Shown here: positions 1-12,342 of the stretch, one piece after another
How the letters are laid out: the number at the start of each line of letters is the position of its first letter
How positions within the stretch are numbered: the first letter of the stretch is position 1
From: Zonotrichia leucophrys gambelii
Lineage: Eukaryota > Chordata > Aves > Passeriformes > Passerellidae
Assembly: GCF_028769735.1 (NCBI RefSeq)
Contig: NC_088173.1
Coordinates: 21,578,038 to 21,642,037 of the forward strand
Reading direction: 5' to 3'
Length of the DNA: 64,000 bases
Notes under the pieces: generated by a model
The model's input: the letters and a program-made list of their open reading frames with translations, nothing else
What the model was told of the DNA's origin: nothing
The model's database searches: none
Program-made: the position numbers and the translations under genes

Positions 1-64
1 TATTAATAAATATCTGCAATAAAATAACCTTTACAATGTTAGGTGTAGATTACTTATTTCTTAG

Positions 65-223
65 TTGCTGAATTTGTTCCTGGCGTTGGCTAACTTGTTC
101 TTGAAGGTCTGTGCCAGACAAGTGAACTGTAAACCCCTGGCTCAGCTGACTCCTGTGAAATTCACTTCAGTCAGTGCTCCAAGGAACAGACTACTGAAGC
201 GAAGAACTACTAGAAATGCCTAA
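65..223 (+). CDS. candidate terminal coding exon, unrecognised (speculative)
   Basis: A pyrimidine-rich stretch ending in TTTCTTAG (57-64) looks like a splice acceptor. It is followed by 52 sense codons and a TAA at 221-223. The conceptual peptide starts LLNLFLALANLF and has a basic Ser/Thr/Arg-rich end containing SAPRNRLLKRRTTRNA, which looks more protein-like than most chance frames here. There is no ATG requirement because this would be an internal or last exon. I do not recognise a family. Acceptor-like sites followed by about 50 open codons also arise by chance in AT-rich DNA, so this is only a candidate. If real, the upstream exons lie left of the window. Confidence 0.15.
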   Translation: MLNLFLALANLFLKVCARQVNCKPLAQLTPVKFTSVSAPRNRLLKRRTTRNA

Positions 224-3213
224 GAGTGTTTCAGAAGTAACAATGAAGTTTGGAGATTTAAGGAGTACTGTTTTGTTTCACCTATATCATTGCAAAGTAA
301 AAAGCAGCAAAATCACTCTTAGCAAGGCTTGATAAATATCCTCAGCAGGGACTTACTATTATCATTCCCATTTTTTGACCTAGTCCCTCACATATTTAAA
401 GTGTAAAATACTGGGTTAACTAATGCATTTTGTACACCTTTAATTATTATCTGGTTTTCGGTTTAGAAGCTCAGTTTTTTATTTACAGTCAGTCAGCTTC
501 TTTGAATAAACACAGTATTATAAGCTTTTCAGATTACTTTATATCTTGTCCATGTAATGAAAAAATAATTTTGCTGAGATGTTGTGCAGTTTTTTACACC
601 TAAATCATCTTATCTAATGCCAGTGCACCATTTGAGTTGTTACTAAAATTTTGATATAGGTGCTCTACCCATCAGTATCTAATAAACAAAATTGTGAGTG
701 TGGGGAGGGGGGAATAAAACATTTAAATACAATGAAATCAGTAGAAACTGAAGGATTTTGGACAGGCAGGAGCAAAATGTAATAATTCTGTTTATGAAAA
801 GGAGCTGCCTCTATTTTACAGAAATAATTTCCATGTGTTTGATTGTTTGATACTATTTCTTTAAAGAATTGTTTAAATTTTAAAAGATAATTATAATAGT
901 AGACAGATACATAATATATGAGCAATATATTAAAAAAAAGAGTAACATTAGAAGTTTTTATCCAAGTGTCCTCAACTATTCAGAGCAGGCCATCCTTGTG
1001 CTATTGTCGGTTCTGTAGCATTCCCTTTGCTGCTGTAACCATAGGTGTTTTATTTCTGAATGCAGCTCTCACTGGCTCACACACCACATGCAGTTGCTGC
1101 TCCAAAGAGATTACCTCTGACACATAAAATAAAAAATAGCTGTTGACAGCCAGATCAGAGGAAAGTGACGACCTACCTTACTAAATATCATAGTGTTCTG
1201 TGTTTACAAGCAACCTATTAGTGTGCATTCACCCAAGTAGATATTTCAATAAAAATACAGTCTTAAAATTCTTCTCTAACCCCTGTGATGTATAATACAA
1301 GTCCATCCCTATAACCTCTTCCAGAATCAAACAGGCCTGTTAGAATTGTCTAGATGTAGTTCTGGTCTTTTCCTGATGAGATTTAAATACAGAAATGATC
1401 ATGCCTTGTGGAACTCGCTCTGAAAAGCACTGATTTTAAAAAGAATGAAGTTAGCATTGCGTGGGTTTTCCCCTGCAAACCTGGAAGTGTTACTTGGAAA
1501 AAATGATGCTGTTTGTCACTGACATGTTCTTTACTGAAGTTATTTTGGGTGGGCGGGTGAGCAAAAACCCCTTCCGTATATACAAAGATGTTATCCTGCG
1601 TGTATCCATAAGAAGCACAAGGATGTGGCTTTCTGTGCTCAAACGCATTGATTCAGAAATATCTCCTGATGTTAAACAGCTGTGCGTTGGTGGGGAGTTT
1701 TTCTTCTGTGGGTGTGTTTTTTAAAGCACTTAGAAAAGGGGAATGGCATTCTGCCATTTAACACTGGTACTAGCATTACATTGCACATAGTTCTGAATTC
1801 AGTGAGAATGCATTTCTAAAGAAAGTAAAGCTGAAATTTTCCTTAAAAGGAGAACAAACTGTTGTGATATCCTTAAGAAAGAAAATATATGCTGAAATAA
1901 AATCTTTCCATATCTCTGGTGAGAAATGGATAGACGCACTTAAGCAGTGCTCCTGTGACATGTGTCAGCTATGGAAAGAAAATTTATGACTCCTCTAGAA
2001 GCTTCCACAGGATATCACTACTATTAAATAACCAATAGAAAAATACAGGCTTATATCTACTTGATTCTGTTGCAGTATAGCAGATTTAAAGGAAGAAATA
2101 CAGTATAGTATAACTCCTTTGTGTAGCTGGGTGTTAACACTCTGATACCATGAAATTGCAAGCTCTGTGGAAATGATAAATTTCAAAAAATTGACCCCAT
2201 AAAATATACAATACTCCAAAAAATGTAAAATGAGCAGCAAGTTTTATTGCCACTATATATTACCTTTGGTAATCCGGGACTACTCCACAGATGAGCCCAA
2301 AAACCAATACTTTAACAACACAATTCTGAGATGATGCTTAATAATGAAATCTTGGTAGGTTTTACACATAAAATATTTATTTATTCCTGCAGTATTTTCT
2401 AACATTAGCAGCCAAACTGTGGGTGTATATAGCCAGCTGTACAAAAAGAGAAACATTCAAACTGAACCTTTATTTGGTCCAGCTAAAGAAATTAGCATCT
2501 CCATTCACCAGTAATAAATTTATTTGGTTTGAATGAGAAAATGATAAATAAAAGTTCAATAATCCCCTTCATCTTATAAGGGAGATTAAAGGAATTGATT
2601 ACTGCTATTGCATACATCTTGAAGTCCCTTTAAATTTTCAAGGTAGCATGACAAAACGGTGGTGCAATTAAGTTATGACCTATATGTTGCAGCATGATTT
2701 AATGAACCTTTATAGATTACAACTAGTTAGAATTTAAATAATCTCAAGCATTTGTAAATGAATTGCCATTTTGGACTATTTTATATCAACAAAATGTTTA
2801 AATTTTGCGTAAAACATTGTTTCCTTCATTCCTGCATATTTAATTGTAAAAGTCAGTTTACATGCTTGATGCATGAATTATTCTTCTAGTGTAAGCCATA
2901 ATATAAAGTAATATAATATTTACTGGACATTAAAGCACAGACAGGCACTGCTTAATCTTCCCTTTAAGACTGTGTTTGTGGGTTTTAGTGTTTGGCTTTA
3001 TGTTTTCAATATGATGGATTTAGTGATGTAAAAGTTACCAAATGCATTCAAAGGATCTTTGGTGCATTGATAATAAAATATACTGTAGTTTTCAATAAGA
3101 AAAATTAAGTTGTTTCTCTTGTTCTTTGAGGAATTTGATCTAAGGACAATAGGAGAGTTATGTGAAATTTTAAAGAGTAATTGATTTTGTTTTTCTTTTT
3201 TTCCTACATTTAG
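224..3213. other. unannotated AT-rich non-coding DNA
   Basis: About 3 kb of AT-rich sequence with frequent stops in all frames and few CpG dinucleotides. Open frames of 60-90 codons (for example at 1461-1724) show no recognisable domain. I see no transposon termini, RNA gene or long simple repeat. If the exon proposed at 3214 is real, this would be intron of a + strand gene. Confidence 0.5.
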
Positions 3214-3273
3214 AATCTTGAAAAGCTGGAATTATTGAAAAGTGAATTAATAGAACTGCATAAAAAATGCTGA
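3214..3273 (+). CDS. candidate last coding exon of a coiled-coil protein (speculative)
   Basis: A strong pyrimidine tract (about 3187-3207) followed by ACATTTAG gives an acceptor-like site ending at 3213. In phase 0 the next 60 bases read 19 codons and a TGA: NLEKLELLKSELIELHKKC. Leucines and isoleucine spaced among Glu and Lys give an amphipathic coiled-coil pattern like the C-terminus of a coiled-coil protein. I could not match it to a named gene. The other two phases stop within 8 codons. The 3' UTR would follow, with the first clear AATAAA at 4593. Length and composition also allow a chance hit. Confidence 0.25.
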   Translation, partial: NLEKLELLKSELIELHKKC

Positions 3274-6200
3274 TAGAAAGGAATTGATTGCAAAGATTTA
3301 AAGAAGATTGAAAGAAAGAAATATCTGTAACAAATCCTGTTGTTCAGAACTTTGAGGTTTTAATTATGTCTTCCTCTGTGCCATCAAAAACATTTCTCAA
3401 AATTATTAAAAATGTGTAGCAGATAATTTCCTTTTGATTCCTCATATCATCATTTTCTAATTATGTATGCACATTTCAGTACTTGTGGTTGAAATAGAAA
3501 AAAAGAAACCACAAAAATTATGTATTTTGATATTGAGGATTACAAATATTTAAGGGTTAACTAAACTTCCATAACTGTTGTGGCAATCTGTCTTCTTGAC
3601 ATAGGTTTGAGAGGGGAAATTTTGGTTTCAGATGGAAATTGAAAATGTGGAAACAAGTGTTTTGGTACATGTGGTGGAGGATTATTGGTAGTGGTTGTAA
3701 TTTTTTGTGGTGTTTTGTTTTAGAAAAACTGCTTGTATGGTCCTTATATGATCCTCTGTTTGAAGGAAAAAAAATACTTATTTATGGTGTAAAATATACT
3801 GATAGTTTAAAAATAAGGGAGGGCACAAAAAAGACACATTGCTCACAGTTCTGAGGGAAAATAGTATTAACTAATATTTCTATGAGTTGGTTGAGTTGTT
3901 TCCTGTTCCACCACTGGTGGTTTACAGGTTTTTCTCTATGCTATGCTGGGAAGCTGTTTGGAATCAAAAACCTGACTTCCTGGTGAGAAATTCATTGATG
4001 TCTGAAGAATATTATTGGTTCAAACCCTCCATGTGGTCAATGACAAAGGGTCCCACTCATTGTGGGGAGATGCAAAATTTCTTCATGATGCAAAGATTTA
4101 TGCCATTCCAATGACAGTGGCTGCGATTTCAGTGCTAATTTGCAGTGGACTTACTGGCAGAATCTCATTCACTTTCAGTTTGCAGTGGCAATTATTTTTT
4201 TTGCCCCTTCAAAGGATGGCTCAAACATAATGGAATTGCTTTCTCCAGTAATTTTCTATAATGTACTCACTTTCCTGTCTTGGTTGATGGAAAGGTTGTG
4301 GATAACTGGTGGTTCCACAGGAGCAGGTTAGCTCTGATCTTTCCCTGTAAGTTTTACTGGTGCTCTGCCTGGTGTCCCTTCATCCTATTTTTTCACTGGG
4401 CTAGCCACAGCAGCACAGGATTTAGCTAATGAAATGTAGTACTCTTGGACAAGGAGATAACCAGAAGTACAATTATGGGAAGTTTTACAGCACTTAATTA
4501 TACCAGCAAAAAAAATTACATTAAAAGGAGCAGGTAAGGTGCAGGCCTCTTTAGTAAGGCTGTTCCAGGAGTCAAAACCCAACTACCACATAAATAAATC
4601 CCTCCAAAAAAAGGTCATTATCCACAGAGGGCCAAAATTTTGCAGTGATTAAGATTCAGCAGTTTTAAGTTTGTTGTATAGCTATAGCTACCAAAAAAAT
4701 CTGTAAAACTTAAATTTAAAACTTTGGCTAAGAGTTTGGTAAACACAGCTGAGAGAAGGGGAGAAAAGGAGTTTTGTTCTTCTTTCATGTGGCATGAAAG
4801 CACCCAAAATGCGTTACTAACATGCAGAAATGTTTTAGTTAGTAGTCATTACCTTTGAATTTTATAAACCAATACATTCAGTGTTTTGTGATTTTTTAAA
4901 TAAATATCTGAGCAACATGTTTCTAGTTCTCTAAGTGGATATTTTGAGTGTCAAAAACTTTTTACTTCTGCTTCTTTTTAAAATGAATTATTACTTTTAA
5001 CTGGATTTATTTTTCAACCATTTTTAGTATTTCTTTTAAATTTATCTTCTAAAATTTATTTCATTTTGGAGTTTTTTATTTTGATCATAAAATTACTTAG
5101 CTTCTTTCTCTCAAAATAGCCTTTTAAGCATAATTTGGTAACTGGGTAAACTATTGAGGTTGTTAAGAAAAACTAATTTTTAAACAAAAGCAAGAAATTA
5201 TTTTTCTTCTGTCTGTTAGAGTTAGTGATTAGATCTCATTGCTCTTGTGAAGCAAAAAGCTATCTCAGATTGCACAGAATGCTGGAGAGGAGCCTGGTGT
5301 GATGCAAATTGACCAAAAAGCAGCTGAATGTTGAATTCTAACAATAGTTTGAACACTTCCTTTCTTCTCAGATATTAATATTAAAAACTGCAAATAGGAC
5401 TTTACAGGAATTGACTACTAAAATTTTTAGGCAATTTGAGATTACTTAGAGATACTGAATAGATTGCAGTACTTTAAAGGCATATACTCAAAAACTTTTA
5501 CGGTTTTCAGAATAATGCAAGATTATTGTCACATACGTCATTAGGGGACAGGTAAAGGAGAATTTAAGTACATAAATAGTAAGGGGTTTTTTCCTCATAA
5601 TTTTCAGAAACAGTAAAAGTTGACAATTTTATCATTGAGATTAATTTAGCCTATTAATGTATTTACATTGAGGCTGGTATGTGGAGATAAACTAGTACTA
5701 AATGCTTAAAAATATCTAAAGCTTGCAAAATTGAGTAATATAGCATGTAGTTCCCAATAACTGTTTACTGTAAGGTCTTCCCTGCCTTATTCAGACATTC
5801 AGGGTGGCATAAGGGAAAGGAGTCTGTAAAGGTGCTATATTTATAGATTATTATATACAGCATTGAACATCCATGTTTTCAATCAGTGAAAATGAACTCT
5901 GTTTCACCTTAAGAGTTAAAATGCTGTCCTAGTAACAGAATAAGTGTGGAAAAGGTACACATGGCTCACATATTGCAAGTACTAAATATGAGATATAATG
6001 AATACTTGCTTCACTTTTGCTGTCAACATATGGCAAGGTAAAAGGATGCTTCAGATTTAAATTAATATGATTTTTTTCAACTAAAAATATTTTCTGGATT
6101 GAAAACTATGTAGTAAGTCAAAAAGACCCAGGTGTGCTATGATAGATTTTCCAACAAGTTGGCTTTGGAAGCTTCTACAATTTTATTTGTATGCTAAAAT

Positions 6201-6886
6201 CTACCTGTTTCATTGCAAATATCTCATATTAAAAGAAAGATTCTGAAAAATTTGGTTTAAACAATTAAATTTAGGAAAAAATTCAGTTTTTCAAAATAGG
6301 GAGAAATCTAATTTAAATCTATTTTTTGACACACCACTTGCAAATCTCTGTATGCATTGACTGAGCTGAAAAACATCTGTCAAATGTTAAACATCATTAA
6401 GAATTGAATGAAGTATACTCTAAAGTGATCATAAACCCTCTTCTTTCAATTAATTCTGTAAATAGTAATGAATAGGGAGTTTATAAGAGTGTCTTCTAGC
6501 TCTTGCTGTCGGTTCTTTGTGAATTGATTTTTTATAAAAGATTTCAAACCAAGTTGAGGGGCGAAGCAAAGGTGTTTATAAGGAATTTTTCCTGGGTTGA
6601 AAAACAAATTATCAATGTATTTGATACAGTCCTCAGTGGCAGGGAAAATGTTGCTTGTCTAATGGAAAAACAGTGATGCAGAAATTTATGAAACATAATA
6701 CTTGGACATTTAAAACTGTTTTTTTAAAACCACATCTAATCACTTCTTCCTAATCAATATTTATGCTGGCTCTCCAGCTATTCACTTTCATAGTTGTCTG
6801 AAATAAAATATTGATGGTTTTAATTGACATTTTCCTGGTAAAGAAGCATAAAATTATGCCTGGCTACTAAGGAAATTCTCTGTTCC
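3274..6886. other. unannotated AT-rich non-coding DNA
   Basis: Unique-looking AT-rich sequence. Short overlapping open frames at 3639-4331 have no recognisable protein features. An AATAAA at 4593-4598 could serve as a polyadenylation signal if the exon ending at 3273 is real. No transposon end, RNA gene or tandem array was seen. Confidence 0.5.
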
Positions 6887-7956
6887 TGTATTGAGTTTTC
6901 ATGGTCAAGGCTGGGTGGCTGGAGGGATACGTGGGTGAGACTTCAGTGAGAAGCTGCCAGAAAACTTTCTCATGTCCACTAGCGTCAATGCCAGCTGGCC
7001 CAAGGTAGACCTGCCACTGGCCAAGGCCAAGGCAGCCAGAGGAGATGGTAGCGGGGAAAAAACTGGTGCAGAATAGCAGCTGGAAAGAGTAGAGAGCATG
7101 TGACAAAATAGCCCTGCAGACACAAGGTCAGTGCAGAAGGAGGGGCAGGAGATGGGCCGGGCACTGGCGCTGAGATTCCCCTGCAGACTGTGATGAACAC
7201 CATGGTGAGGCAAGATGTGCCCCTGCAGACCAGGAGGACCATTTTGGAGCAAATATCCACCTCCAGCTCATGGAGGACCTCACGTTGGAGCAGGTAGATG
7301 CCACAGGAGGCTGTGACCCTGTGGGAAGCCCATGCTGGAGCAGGCTTCTGGTAGGGGCCTGCAACCCAATGGAGAGAGGAGCTCACCCTGGAACTGGTTT
7401 GCTGAAATAACTTGTGATCCCATGGGGGAAACCACACAGAAGCAGTGTGTTTCTGAAGGACTTTACCTTTTAGAAGAGACCCGTGCTGGAGCAGTGTGTG
7501 AAGGACTAAAGCTCATAGCGAGTAGGCACATTGGAGAAGTTCCTGGACTACTGTCTCACATGAGGGTAAGAGTGTGAGGGATCCTCCCCCTCAGAAGGAA
7601 GGAGCAGCAGAAGCAGTGTTTTATGAACTGACCATAATCCCCATTTCTCATCCCCCTTATTGCTACTGGGGAGGGAGAGAAAATAGGGCATGAAGTTAAG
7701 CCTGTGAAGAACAGAGGGATGGGGGGAAGGTGATCTAATATTTAGTTTCATTTCTCGTTATCCTACCCTGATTAAATGAATTTCCCTTGAGTCAAGTCTG
7801 TTTTGCCTATGATGGCAATTGCTGAGTGATCTCCCCTTGTCCTTATCCCAACCCACAAGCCTTGAATTTTATTTTCTCTCCTGTTTCCAGTTAAGGAGGG
7901 TAGGGATAGAAAAGCTTTTGTGGGCACCTGGTGTCCAGGCAGGGTCAACCCCCCCA
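6887..7956 (-). mobile_element. solo LTR of an avian endogenous retrovirus, minus orientation
   Basis: Read on the minus strand, the element starts near 7956 with a purine/GGG-rich TG end and a GTTGACCCTG segment. It runs through a purine-rich block and a series of imperfect units built around CTGCTCCA and CCATGGG. It then passes a segment with TGTCTGCAGGG and ends near 6887 with CAATACA, so both edges fit the TG...CA rule. The same order of landmarks occurs in the + oriented copy at 8505-9559, which supports the boundaries. No gag, pol or env sequence flanks it, so it is a solo LTR. I could not confirm a target-site duplication. The frames it contains, up to 150 codons, are incidental. The exact family name is not assigned. 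Confidence 0.7.
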
Positions 7957-8504
7957 GAGCTCCCAAGGTTAGTATGAACATCTTAAATGTCTGTTTTCCT
8001 TAGAAGAAATTTGTGCTTAAATTACTTGAAATTCACATGGGGATAAAACTTTAATGGTAAATGATCTTTGATAGATAGCTTAGTTACTCTTGAAGATTGA
8101 AATCCTCTGTTACGGTCAAATATTTACTCTTTCTAGTTATGTACACCTACATTATTAGTTTAATTATCTGGAAAGAATATAAGCAACCATCTAGATGCTG
8201 AAAAAAAATCACTATAGGCAGTGACTTGAGTCTTCAGAGTGTTTCTCAGCATTTCCCCATGTGATCAAGAAGTTAGGACATATCTAATGTGACTTGCAGT
8301 TTCCTGAGCATAAATAGTGTTACCACAATATTTTGTCGTAAATAGTGTCTGGTGTTTTTTGTTTCTTGCAAGGTATTTGCTTTCTTCTTGCAAGCTAGGG
8401 AAGGAAAGAGACAGACACTTTCCTTTGAGTGACAATTCCCACAGTGCCAAGTATTATTCTATCCAAGAAAACCTCAAGTTGTCTTAAGGCTTCCATTAAA
8501 CATC
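7957..8504. other. spacer between two opposed solo LTRs
   Basis: 548 bp of AT-rich sequence with no open frame of note and no retroviral internal sequence. It separates the 5' ends of the two LTRs, so any promoter activity left in them would point away from this spacer in both directions. I see no residual primer-binding-site or polypurine-tract signal. Confidence 0.5.
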
Positions 8505-9559
8505 TGTAGTGGATGGATGCCAGACAGCCACAAAAGCCATACTGTCACCCTCCTCTCCTTTCAGCTGAACAGGGGAGAGAAATAACAAAGGTTTATGTGT
8601 TGAGAAAATACAACAAACATTCATGAGTCCAGAAGATATCCCTGAGCAAATACTGTCATGGGCAAAACAGATTCAGATTGGAGATATTAATTGAATTTAT
8701 TACTAGCAAAATCAGGATCATGAGAAGTAAAATAAAACACCTTTTTCCCACCCTTCCCATCTTTCCACTTCTACCTCCTCCCCCCAGTGGCTCAGGGAGG
8801 AAGGGAATGGGGGTTATGGTCAGTTCATCACACATTGTTTCTCCCACTGCTCAGGGAGGGGAGTGTTTCCCCTGTCCCTCCTATGGAAAGAGCTCACCAG
8901 GAACTGCTCCTGTGTGACATTGCACGGACAACAGTCCTACATAAACTGCTGTAACGCAGGTTGCTCTTCCACAGGGTGCACTCCTTCAGGCACAGCCAGA
9001 CCCAGCATGGGTCCGCCATGGGGTCACAAGTCCAGCCAGGAAACCTGCTCCTGCATGGGCTCCTCTCTCCATGGGTCTGCAGGTCCCTGCCAGGAGTCTG
9101 CCCCAGCACAGGCTGCCCATGGGTTCACAGCCTCCTCTCAGGCATCCACCTGCTCCAGTGAGGGTCTCCCCAGCAGGCTGTGGGTGGATCTCTGCATCTC
9201 TGTGGTCCTCCATGGGTTGCAGCCAGCTGCCTCAGTCATGGTCTGCACAGTGGTCTGCAGGAGAATCTCAATTCTGGCATCTGGAGCACCTCCTTCTCCA
9301 CTGACCTTTGGTGTCTGCAGAGGTCTTCTGCTCACATATTCTCACTCTGCTCTTCCCTGACCCTAATCACATCTGTGCAGTATCTTTTTTTTGCCTCCTT
9401 CTTAAATGTGTTATCAATGAAGCATTGTCACCAGTTCTCATTGGCCGATGGCATTGGCTCTCCCAGACATGGGTGAAGCTTCTGGTGGCTTCTCACAGAG
9501 GAAACCCCTGTAGCTCCCACAGCTACCAAAGCTTGTCCATGCAAACTAAATGTCTTTCA
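8505..9559 (+). mobile_element. solo LTR of the same avian endogenous retrovirus family, plus orientation
   Basis: The copy starts with TGTAGTGG and shows the same order of blocks as the minus copy at 6887-7956: a GGGGAGAGAAA purine stretch, a GGGCAAAACAGA block, AAAATAAAAC, and GGTCAGTTCATCACACATTG. Imperfect repeated units around CTGCTCC and CCATGGG follow at about 8960-9250, then GGAGCACCTCCTTCTCCACTGACC, TTAAATGTGTTATCA, and a 3' part ending near CA at 9559. No internal viral genes are adjacent. The 165- and 174-codon frames here are LTR sequence that happens to be open. The 3' boundary is approximate and no target-site duplication was identified. Confidence 0.72.
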
Positions 9560-10990
9560 CAGACCAATTGTATTCATTGTTTACTAATTATGTCTTTTAG
9601 GGTAATACATTTAAGAACGGCACAATCTGTTTGTTTGGTTTGGTTTTTTTTAACGGTCTGGGTTTCTTGGCTTTCAATTCTGCCAATCTCCTGTCCCATT
9701 CTCTCTGGTGATGCATCAGAGATGTGCATACACAAAGCCAGTCAGATAAATGACTATAAAACTCAATCAAACACAGCATTAACAACAATAAAAAAAAATC
9801 CAAACAAAACAAGAGAGGATGTTATTAATTGAAATGAACTGGAAATTTTAATTCATTAGCAGTTTGTACCTTAAGGTACTGTTTATTTGCATTTTAATTT
9901 TTTGTAAGTATGGGTGGATATTTTAATTTCTGCATAATTTGCTTTGCTAGTGACACATAAATACTTGAGATCCATGACTGTGTTTCTGTCTTTTACACAA
10001 GCACAAGGAGCTGGGTCTAAAGCACAGTGAAATCACTTTGCTGACCTCACAGGAATTTAAATTAATATCTAAAGACATTGAGATAGATTTCATCATATTC
10101 AAACTAAAAATAATTTTCCCATCAGTTATTTTTTATTGACTTTGGTAAGACATAAAGAAAAATGCTTGAAATTTCTACTTTGTTTTGCTTGGCTTCGCAG
10201 AGCTTTGCAGGTTATACACAAGGACTAACTGGATTACAAAATTAGGGTTTTTTTACTTCTGATTTGGTTTTTTGGTTTGATTTAGGTTGTTTGTTGTTTT
10301 GAGGGAAAGGGGGGATTTGTAGCTCTCATAAGTAACTGCTTTTTCCCACAGGAGCAATGAGCATCATTTTGTTCCCTAGTTCATCAGCAGTAAAACAGCT
10401 AAAGCACAGAGCTGAATTTTTCTTATTCCATACAGACCGTAGGTTAGGCAGAATGACAGCTAAAGCTTCATATATGTATTTCAGTGCTTTCATAAAATGA
10501 AAGAAGTTGTTCTTTATGAAGAGAGTAGTTGCAATCATCACTTGACTGCAAATGCTTTTTCTCTGCCTGGAGCAGTCTAGTGTCCACTAGCAGAGTTCTT
10601 TCATCCCCCAGCTTGCTGAGTTTTTCTAAAATTCCCAGAGCTAAAAACTATTTCTGTATTAGATTATCTGAGGATTCTTCATTTTCTACATATATCCTGG
10701 TTACTGAAGTAGCTGTAATGCCCTTCAGCTATCTAGTTCACATTGTGACATACAAAAATACCTACCATCCTTCCCTTTCTTCACCCCTTTTGAAAGCTGA
10801 TCTTTGAATGACTAGTGAGTCAAAACCATTCTGAACTTCTTGTTTGATATTGCTGTTTGTACTTCAGCAAATGCAGTTTCTATCAGAACAGCACGTTTTT
10901 CTTACACTTGTGTATTTAAACACCTGCACATTACCCACTGACAGGAGATTGATGTTATGCAAACTAAAGTATGAAAAGCGGTGGTCTGGG
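9560..10990. other. unannotated non-coding DNA between LTR and CR1
   Basis: AT-rich sequence with a G/T-rich low-complexity stretch near 10245-10316 (runs of T broken by GG) and a short A-run near 9790. No recognisable gene or transposon end was found. The 5' limit of the following CR1 fragment is uncertain by several tens of bases. Confidence 0.45.
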
Positions 10991-12342
10991 TGACAGGAAG
11001 GGTCGCAAGGTTTGTTTCCTATCTCTCACCACAGGCAGCTTATTGTGAAGTTGCATAGGGAGAAAATTAGGGCAATCAAAGCCCTATTAGAATTTAGTCA
11101 CTGGTCACTGCCATAAAAGACAACAAAATATCTTTCTATAAATACATCAGAAATAAAAGATGGAAGGAAACTCATAATTTTGTATCAGCCATCCTGGCTA
11201 ACTTGGGAGGATCCAGTTGACTGAAAGTCATCAAATGTGATTCCCACCTACAAGAGAGACTGGAAGGAGGATCTGGTGAGATACAGGTCTGTGAGTTTGA
11301 TCTCTGTGGCAGGGAAGGTCATGGAGGAGATCATCTTGAGGGCTATCACAACCCAGGGGTCAGGCTCAGACAGAAGTGGTTTATGAAAAGGAGGTCCTGC
11401 TTGACCAACCCAATCTCTTTCTATGACAAGGTTACCTGCTCAGTGGGTGAGAAAAAACTGTGGCTAAGGACTTATTAATAGCCTTTGATACAGTTATGAT
11501 CTGCTGGAAGGTAGGAAGGCTCTACAGAGGGATCTAGATAGGCTGGACCAAGGATCTGAGCCTGAGCGTATGAGGCTCAGTAAGGCCATGTTCTGGGCCC
11601 TTCACTTGGGTCACAACAGCCCCAAGCAATGCTACAGGATGGGGGAAGAATGGCTGGAAAGCTGCCTGGTGAAAATGGTTCTGGGACTGCTGGTTGACAG
11701 CCACCTGAACTTCAGCCAGTGTGTACCCAGGAGGCAAAGGAGGCCAATGGCATCTGTCTTGAATCAGCAATAGTGTGGCCAGCAGGACCAGGGCAGTGAT
11801 TGTCCTTCTGTACTCAGCACTGGTGAGGCCACACCTTTACCCCTGTGTTCCGTTCTGGGCCACTCACTACAAGAAGGAAATTGAAATGCTGGAGAGAGTC
11901 CAGAGAAGGGCAATGGAGCTGGGGAAGGGTCTGGAGCACAAGTCCTGTGAGCAGCAGCTGAGGGAGCCAGGGGTCTTTAGCCCAGAGAAAAGGAGGCTCA
12001 GGCTGACCTTGTTGTTCTCCACAAGTGCCTGAAAGGAGGGTGTAGCCAGGTGGGGAGTAGACTCTTGTCCCAGATATCAAGCAATGGAGTAAGAGGAATG
12101 AGCCTCAGGTTGCACCAGGGGAAGTTTGGGCTGGATATTATGAAAAACATGATTCAATGAAAAGGCTGGCAAGCCTCAGAAAATGTTGTCCAGAGAAGTG
12201 CTGAAGTCACCATCCCTGGAAATGTTCAAAAAGATGTGGATATGGCATCTCAGGACATGGTTAGTAGTGGACTTGGCAGTGCCAGGTTGGACTCAATAAT
12301 CTTAAAAGTCTCTTCCAGCCTTGAGTTTTCTATGATTCTGTG
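10991..12342 (+). mobile_element. CR1 LINE, 5'-truncated, internally deleted, dead
   Basis: Conceptual translation follows the CR1 ORF2 order with many stops and frame changes. Around 11030-11160 it resembles the segment between endonuclease and RT (EKIRAIKALLEF). At 11180-11345 are N-terminal RT motifs (YRSVSLISVAGKVMEEIIL). A degraded GL.KGGPA segment near 11370 follows. After a jump come DLLEGRKALQRDLDRLD-like sequence near 11500, GEEWLESCL near 11645, [10 protein letters not shown] near 11808 and [11 protein letters not shown] near 11888. The 3' UTR ends in TATGATTCTG at 12331-12340, the usual CR1 octamer tail. Two stretches expected in CR1 are missing: one between the first two blocks and one covering the RT catalytic core. 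The element cannot encode active RT. Frames at 11570-11773 and 11775-12032 are its remnants. Confidence 0.88.

Noticed and set aside
6905..7437. Overlapping 115- and 150-codon minus-strand frames as a gene
   Set aside because: They lie wholly inside the minus-oriented LTR and resemble translations of the plus-oriented copy, so they are LTR sequence.
6887..9559. A full provirus bounded by two LTRs
   Set aside because: The LTRs are in opposite orientation and the 548-bp spacer holds no retroviral coding sequence.
8863..9832. The longest open frames in the window (165 and 174 codons, + strand) as protein genes
   Set aside because: Most of their length is recognisable LTR sequence; the Cys/Ser/Gly/Pro-rich peptides come from its CTGCTCC and CCATGGG repeats, and the second frame only extends a little beyond the LTR edge.
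11775..12032. An intact reverse transcriptase gene
   Set aside because: It is an 85-codon remnant of the CR1 protein C-terminus in a copy with internal deletions and stops.
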